From Puffinus mauretanicus (Eukaryota > Chordata > Aves > Procellariiformes > Procellariidae), in assembly GCA_023333565.1 (NCBI GenBank), contig JAJKFH010001865.1:7812001-7876000 (forward strand): a stretch of 64,000 nucleotides of DNA. Direction: 5' to 3'. The notes beneath the pieces were generated by a model. It ran no database searches. It was not told the origin of the DNA and was given only the letters and a program-made list of their open reading frames with translations. This document shows positions 61,279 to 64,000 of this stretch, in pieces. How positions within the stretch are numbered: position 1 is the stretch's first letter; the number at the start of each line of letters is the position of its first letter. Position numbers and translations under genes: made by a program.

Positions 61279-63061
61279 AGATACTCCAAAGCATTTAGGG
61301 GAGAACAGACAGCAATAGTGAGGTTGAATTACTTCAGGAATGGACCCAGCTATATGAGAGGGTTGAGGCTGGTGGAGGGCCTGCAGGACCATGTTGTCTT
61401 TGAGGCCTTCTGAAGCGAATATTTGAGACAGACCCACAAGCACTGTGGGACCATGGGCACGTGAGCTCTTCCACAGACGGTGGGTGTCCCATGGCTGCAG
61501 TGAACAGCAGCACAAACCAGGTTCCCGTGCCTGCCCTAAATACTTTTTTTTATTATTATCAAGGCGTCTTTTGTTTTGTTTTGTGTTAGAATAGTCAGCC
61601 TACCTACAATTTTACTTGGGAAAAAACCATCAGTTAAAAACTTAGATGTCAATTATTTCAGAAATGCAGTTCTGCATCACTTCAACACCCAGCTGGTTAT
61701 GACTTAATGAAAGAATTGCTTCCTTCAGAGACTTTAACTTTCTTTGTTGGTAAAGAACCTTTAAGTAGACTTGAATCTTCTAACATTTTGATAGAAAAAG
61801 TGTTAAAATGTTAAAACTGAATATACTTGTCTCCTTACATTCAAAAAAGAATTTGGGAGTTTTAAAGGATAACATTGGGGAATAACTCTTGGCCCTGCAA
61901 AAAGACACATTTCTAATTACAAACAGTTCTCTAACTCTCTGATAATGAAAAGGAATCTATGATAGACTGCAAGATAAAAATCAAAAGCAATTCAATTCAT
62001 AGGATGAAAAAACTATGATATTGATGAATTGACATATAAATGGTTGCAGCCTCTTTTAAAGGTGCAAGGGATCTGGTTTACCACAGTATTTACTTTGGCT
62101 ATGAGCCCAATTTTACTGTAGGAAAATTTATTTAAAATATGAAAGGCATATTTTCTTTCACAGAGTGAAATTATTTATGGAAATAATTTCAGTAACACAA
62201 ATAAAGTATTTTGTTATAAATCACTAAATAAAATCACTATACAAAATAATTTCTCAGAAAGGAAAGTATTGGAATTCTGCTGGTTGCTGGAATGAGTCAG
62301 TCTAACAGCGTTTTCATATTTTCTAACTTACAAAAAGATGACAACAATGGGAAAAAATAAAGGATTAACACATATCAGAATCTATATTCCCATTACTTCT
62401 CAAGTGCCATTTACTGCTATGGAGACATCACTTAATGTTATGACACACCCCTTGAAAAGGAAAGATCACCACACACAAAACAAACCCCACTGGGGCAAGA
62501 AATCGCTCTGTTTGCACAAGTGTTAGTTCTGCAGAGGACTGTGCAGAACATATCAATAATCTCTTCCTAATATGAATTTAATTCTAATGCAAATGTTGAT
62601 CTCCCACCTACTTTAATGTTTAATACTAAATGTTACATTAAAATGTCTGATATTAACTGTTGCATGCAGTTAAACTGAGCAAAGCTTCCAACCAGAATTT
62701 GATTTTAGGTCTGTATGAGCTGAGAAAAGAAATAAATCTCGTACTGCGGCAAATTCTCTCAGGCAAGCTGAGGAATGGGACTGGGATCTTTCAGAGGGAA
62801 TTGCAACCGCCCTTAGGCTGCACTGACACTTTGACCAACGGGATGGCTTACCCTGGACCTCCACCCTATGTCTGCATGCCCAGTCTTGATTTCTTTCTAA
62901 AACAGGCACAGAAGATAACAGCAATGTACCCTTCCTCAAGCTCTTCTGGGGTTCTTGGACCAAGTCTCTTTTACAAAACCCAAACTGATGCTGGGATTTT
63001 TTTTTTTTTTTAAATACTTCACATCTGTAGACCCATCTAAATGAACGGCTTTCTCAAACAT
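61279..63061. other. 1.8 kb without recognised genes
   Basis: Includes a GC-richer patch at about 61.35-61.53 kb that may be unrecognised old repeat or regulatory DNA, then AT-rich sequence and a T16 run at 62997-63012. No exon was recognised. Confidence 0.45.
62997..63012 (-). repeat. Poly-T run (16 bp)
   Basis: Uninterrupted T16, which would be poly-A on the minus strand. It ends about 50 bp from the CR1-like fragment H, and no retrogene was recognised beside it. Confidence 0.7.
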
Positions 63062-63160
63062 CACAGAAACGTACAATAATTAGAGTTGGATGGGACTTCA
63101 GGAGGTCACACAGTCCAACCTCCTGCTCAAAGCAGGGTGAATACTGAATTCAGATTTCTC
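63062..63160 (-). mobile_element. Old CR1-like 3' fragment (H)
   Basis: On the plus strand the pieces 'cagaaacgtacaataattag', 'gttggatgggacttcaggag' and 'cagtccaacctcctgctcaa' follow the order and spacing of a CR1 3' UTR, but of a third, more diverged tail type ('ctcaggaggtca' class, with 'tgctcaaagcaggg'). The terminal repeat is degraded. The outer end near 63160 is approximate. Confidence 0.8.
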
Positions 63161-63902
63161 CACTCTACAATCCATAAACAAGTGATTCCAGCTCCTCTTT
63201 TCACTCCCTGAATTTCTCTGCCCCTTTGTCTGTGCAAGCCCTTCTTTGGTCAATACAGAACCTGGGAAGAGAAAATGTGCACTGCTAACATACTGGAAAT
63301 GCTTTGAGTATATCAATAAAATAGCAGGAAAAAGGAAGAAAGCAACATAATTTGTTAAGATTTATAATAAGCTCCTGGCAAGATTGTTTTCTAGGAACTG
63401 CTAAGAAAATAATGTCATCACGGGTACAAGGAAAACTACTGCCATAGATCAAAACCTAAGAGAATTAAGAACAGGTAAAATACTGTGTCAAGCCTAATGA
63501 TTTCACTTGAAACAGGGCAGTGAGGAATTAGAGAGGCATTCCAGTACGAGCAAGAAGAGGAGAGACAGAGAACAACTCTCACGGTGATGGAAATAACACG
63601 AGAGGCCTCAGGTTAGAGATGGTGTTCTGAAACTTCTGCTCTCTTGTTCCTTATTAAAAGTGGAGGAGGAGACAGTCAATGAAATCAGCAACATGAAATT
63701 TTATAAAGAAACTGTAGGAAGCATAAAGAGAGTATAGAAACTGCTTGCTGCCCGAGGGTGGCTGTTGAAATCAAGGATTTAGCACAATTTAAAGAAACAT
63801 TATACCTTTGCACAGATAATAACCCTATTCAGAGTTGCAGGTTAACTCAAATCTCAGGTTGCATTTAAAATCTTTCTATTTATGGTATTAGTCCCAAACT
63901 AT
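63161..63902. other. 0.7 kb without recognised genes
   Basis: AT-rich sequence. No exon, RNA gene or repeat was recognised. Confidence 0.45.
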
Positions 63903-63974
63903 GCACACACACAAACAAAAAAAAGACAACACAAAACCCCCCAAAACCCACCCAAAATACACAGACCACACAAA
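63903..63974. repeat. A/C-rich low-complexity block
   Basis: About 70 bp almost wholly of A and C (cacaca, aaaacccc and cccaaaa units), near the window edge. On the minus strand its composition mirrors the G/T-rich block at 46.5 kb. Confidence 0.7.
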
Positions 63975-64000
63975 TGGTTAGAAAGGGGACAGACTGCTCA

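Noticed and set aside
62660..63013. 117-codon plus-strand open frame ending in poly-Phe
   Set aside because: It runs into a T16 homopolymer, has no recognisable domain, and has an overlapping frame on the other strand.

Overview
The window looks like nuclear DNA of a bird, most likely from the Neoaves. It is AT-rich, gene-poor and intron- or desert-like, and its recognisable repeats are CR1 LINEs plus one solo LTR of the ERVL type. The CR1 tails, 5'-truncated reverse-transcriptase remnants and LTR termini are characteristic of avian genomes. I see no bacterial-style operons, rRNA, tRNA or CRISPR. Species and chromosome cannot be read from the sequence alone.

Layout: 0.36-1.69 kb, long CR1 (copy A); 1.7-8.0 kb, unannotated AT-rich DNA; 8.05-9.14 kb, CR1 of a second lineage (copy B); 9.1-24.1 kb, unannotated; 24.14-24.22 kb, CR1 tail (C); 24.2-34.4 kb, unannotated, with two weak traces of old or coding sequence; 34.38-34.47 kb, CR1 tail (D); 37.31-38.35 kb, long CR1 (E); 45.02-46.42 kb, long CR1 (F) followed by a G/T-rich block; 48.018-48.223 kb, one well-formed coding exon on the minus strand; 54.001-54.519 kb, solo ERVL-type LTR with a perfect 5-bp target duplication; 61.05-61.28 kb, CR1 3' fragment (G); 63.06-63.16 kb, older CR1-like fragment (H).

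The only convincing host coding sequence is the 206-bp exon near 48 kb. It has canonical splice sites and encodes 68 complete codons of a helical, charged, soluble-looking protein segment that I could not assign to a family. If it is real, most of the window is very large introns of a minus-strand gene. All eight CR1 pieces lie on that same strand and the LTR lies opposite. None of the CR1 copies can be autonomous: all are 5'-truncated and carry frameshifts or stops, and two share a substitution in the catalytic FADD box.

I found no convincing new system. The items most worth a second look are the unassigned exon, the clean solo LTR with a CRE-TATA arrangement, the shared FAGD catalytic-site change in two CR1 copies, and the uniform CR1 orientation.
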